64,000 nucleotides of DNA from a bacterium (GTDB lineage: Bacteria; Bacteroidota; Bacteroidia; Bacteroidales; Muribaculaceae). Below are positions 62,469 through 64,000 of the stretch, in pieces; position 1 is the first letter of the stretch; each line of letters begins with the position of its first letter. The DNA is taken from assembly GCA_004563195.1 (NCBI GenBank), contig SFTJ01000021.1, positions 8,663 to 72,662 on the forward strand, written 5' to 3'. Both the position numbers and the translations under genes were made by a program. The notes beneath the pieces are model-generated. The model searched no databases and was not told the origin of the DNA. It saw only the letters and a list, made by a program, of their open reading frames with translations.

Positions 62469-62894
62469 ATGAGAACTACAAAACAAATATTGCCGGGAGT
62501 TAAGGAGATTGGCTGGGTAAGGTGTGAGCACCTTGTGAATGACATCGCTCTGCGCGGCATCTCGATGATGCCGGTGCCTGTACTCACTGACATTCACAAT
62601 GTGGCCTTCTTCGACGAACCGACTTGTGAGTGTGTTACGGAGAATGACAACGGCAACAGAACTGACACGGCGAAGTTGAAATTCTCCGCGGAAGATCTGC
62701 TGCCGATAAAAGAGAATCTTGCTTTCGTCGTTACCGCCATAGACGGTAACTCCTACATCATCGGTGCGCATGAAGCTCCATTCCCAGTAGTCAAACTCAC
62801 TATCTCCTTTGGCAATGCCAATGGCGATGGAGCCGGCTGCATCTACGAAGTAACTCACACGGCGATTAAATCGCTTGTTAAGTGTCATAGATAA
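62469..62894 (+). CDS. hypothetical protein, possibly mobile-element borne
   Basis: 141 residues, not recognised. No signal peptide or membrane segment. Sequence is well-formed for a folded domain: KQILPGVKEIGWVRCEHL at the start, CECVTENDNGNRTDTAKLKF in the middle, beta-strand-like VVTAIDGNSYIIGAHEAPFPVVKL, and YEVTHTAIKSLVKC at the end. It reminds me of small hypothetical proteins of Bacteroides prophages, but I cannot confirm that. Translation starts at ATG 62469, with the direct repeats just upstream. A minus-strand frame over the same DNA is less protein-like. Confidence 0.6.
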   Translation: MRTTKQILPGVKEIGWVRCEHLVNDIALRGISMMPVPVLTDIHNVAFFDEPTCECVTENDNGNRTDTAKLKFSAEDLLPIKENLAFVVTAIDGNSYIIGAHEAPFPVVKLTISFGNANGDGAGCIYEVTHTAIKSLVKCHR

Positions 62895-62919
62895 TTCAGT
62901 AACTTAAAACAAAACTATC

Positions 62920-63129
62920 ATGGAAGAAAATGAAAAGAAAGTAGTAGTAGTTGACATAGATATGCCAACTCAGTACATTACAGAAATCTTTACGCAGTTT
63001 TTGGAAAACTTCTTCAAAGAGAAAGATTTCTTTGGCAGTTCATCAATAGAGATTACCAAGCATAAATTTGGGAATGATGACTGCAAAATCGAACTTAAAC
63101 TATGTAGAACACAACACTCGTATCTATAA
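62920..63129 (+). CDS. hypothetical protein, 69 residues
   Basis: Small acidic protein: MEENEKKVVVVDIDMPTQ, then an amphipathic helix (YITEIFTQFLENFFKEKDFF), and a lysine-rich beta-like end. No known family. It begins 25 bases after the 141-residue gene and ends ~60 bases ahead of a hairpin, so the two form a likely pair. Confidence 0.5.
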   Translation: MEENEKKVVVVDIDMPTQYITEIFTQFLENFFKEKDFFGSSSIEITKHKFGNDDCKIELKLCRTQHSYL

Positions 63130-63188
63130 TCTCTTACTATTGTACCGTAGATTCGCAAGTTTCATGTATAAGAAAGATTGATATGTAG

Positions 63189-63219
63189 CCGTCGGTTCGT
63201 GATGAATAGACGGTTTTTT
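63189..63219 (+). terminator. hairpin after the small gene pair
   Basis: CCGTC (63189-63193) pairs with GACGG (63209-63213), followed by six Ts. Short stem but a good T run. Confidence 0.55.
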
Positions 63220-63991
63220 CGTTTTTAGAGCTGCTTTTGAGGCGACTCCTTTCTTGTTGTTGTGATTGATAAAGCGGAAAGTGTGGCCGTTGCCGTGCAG
63301 TCATTCATTGTCGCAGCCGTGGCTTTGTAGTCGAAGCGATTTGCCCTATCGGCTTTTCGTGGAACGGTCATATTCTCGGCTACGTTTTCCTCGCTGACCG
63401 CTTCGCGCTCTCCGTGGTGGCAGTCCTCTCTCGTTCTTCTTTCGCCCCATTGTGCCGATGATGCAGTCCACGCTGTCGAATAACTACGCACAAGTATCTC
63501 TTACTGCCGCAACTCGCCGAAGCGTCGCACCATTTGGGAACGTCCTCTCCGTCATGCAAGCGGCTTCCACATCGGCTTTGCGTTGCAGTGAAGTTTGGTG
63601 TCTGCGTCTGCGAGTGTGGTAAGGTCACAGCCTAAAGAATCTGCCGTTCACCGCCTTGCCTCCTGTGCCGCGATGCAGGGATTTCAACCGCTTTTTTATT
63701 GCGTCAATGGTCTTTCGGACGGCTCCAAGTGGAACGTGCACCACGCTCTGCCTACTGCCTGCATCACCTTTTGTTGCTCTTCCGCCTCTCGTTTTGACCC
63801 TGCGGGTTTTCATTCGCTAAATTTTATTTTACGCCGCAAAGTTATGGCATAACGCGGAACAGCAAGGGCAAGTTTGCACTCCGTGTTCCTCGCCGTTTCG
63901 GTACCCTGCAACGACGCAATCACCCTTGCTTTTGCGGCAATCCGCTCACAATGCCATTTTGTGGCAGTGTAAAATTTAAAATTTTAAGCAA
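63220..63991. other. ~770-base GC-rich stretch without a convincing gene
   Basis: G+C jumps (36 of 60 bases at 63361-63420 by hand count, against 20 of 60 at 62101-62160). Open frames exist on the minus strand (88, 82 and 62 codons), one of them basic and repeat-free (63625-63813), but none shows a known domain. The composition suggests DNA from another source, perhaps the leader region of an integrative conjugative element. Confidence 0.4.
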
Positions 63992-64000
63992 ATGAAAAGT
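63992..64000 (+). CDS. possible start of a gene cut by the window edge
   Basis: ATGAAAAGT after an AT-rich leader (TTTAAAATTTTAAGCAA). Only three codons are visible; nothing can be said of the product. Confidence 0.2.

Noticed and set aside
62385..62888. 167-codon minus-strand frame over the 141-residue gene
   Set aside because: Its C-terminal end is made of the repeat-derived SVTSVT stretch and Cys-rich sequence; the plus-strand product looks more like a folded protein.
1..64000. CRISPR array or insertion sequence
   Set aside because: No regularly spaced repeats of 25-40 bases, no cas genes and no transposase were found.

Overview
This window looks like a chromosomal segment of a Bacteroidales bacterium. 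The evidence is a type III glutamine synthetase, a type IX secretion (T9SS) sorting tail, a DUF4835 protein, a NUDIX-type sugar regulator in front of a xylose operon, GlnRS, a GH77 enzyme with starch-binding domains, and repeated Bacteroidetes promoter elements (-7 TAnnTTTG, with TTG/TTTG about 19-21 bases upstream). A gut family such as Muribaculaceae or Prevotellaceae fits the gene content, but the sequence alone does not settle the family. About 61 kb is ordinary core genome. The last ~2 kb is different in composition and looks acquired.

Layout. 1-10.4 kb: tail of an MgtC-like gene, glnN, dapF, a membrane-anchored alpha/beta hydrolase, a secreted phosphoesterase/beta-propeller fusion, and two ABC-F ATPases around a Dabb protein. 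10.7-21.8 kb (all minus strand): radA, a SpoU methyltransferase and an NhaC antiporter, then the dTDP-L-rhamnose genes rfbA-rfbC-rfbD, a membrane pyrophosphatase (hppA), rfbB and a sugar-phosphate transferase that starts polysaccharide synthesis. 22-27.5 kb: tRNA-Arg(TCT), malQ and the cobalamin-dependent ribonucleotide reductase nrdJ. 27.7-32.2 kb: a decayed sialidase, a 52-residue small gene behind a palindrome, an ECF sigma factor, and prmA at the end of a small membrane/envelope cassette (two YtxH proteins, a holin-X-like protein, an unknown protein). 32.5-41.9 kb: uvrA, tRNA-Glu(CTC), a HAD phosphatase, and xylR-xylB-xylA-xylE, a complete uptake and entry route for D-xylose.

42-59.6 kb: dnaA; an amidase-MCE pair; aroE-comEC; a NlpC/P60 lipoprotein; then a long minus-strand run from dnaN through a DnaQ-like exonuclease, DUF4835, recN, rlmB, nusB, yajC, a YbbR protein and coaE to a secreted T9SS-tailed protein, with DUF5606 behind its own promoter. 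Several neighbours overlap by 4 bases and are probably translationally coupled. 59.9-62 kb: glnS and a conserved small membrane protein.

62-64 kb: an AT-rich stretch with three 9-bp direct repeats, two unrecognised small genes, a hairpin, and ~770 bases of GC-rich DNA with no convincing gene. This is the likeliest edge of a mobile element, continuing past the window. I found no CRISPR array, no insertion sequence, and no clearly novel multi-gene system. The most notable signals are the decayed sialidase, the small gene with its palindrome, the coaE-coupled secreted protein, hppA inside the rhamnose cluster, and the atypical right end.
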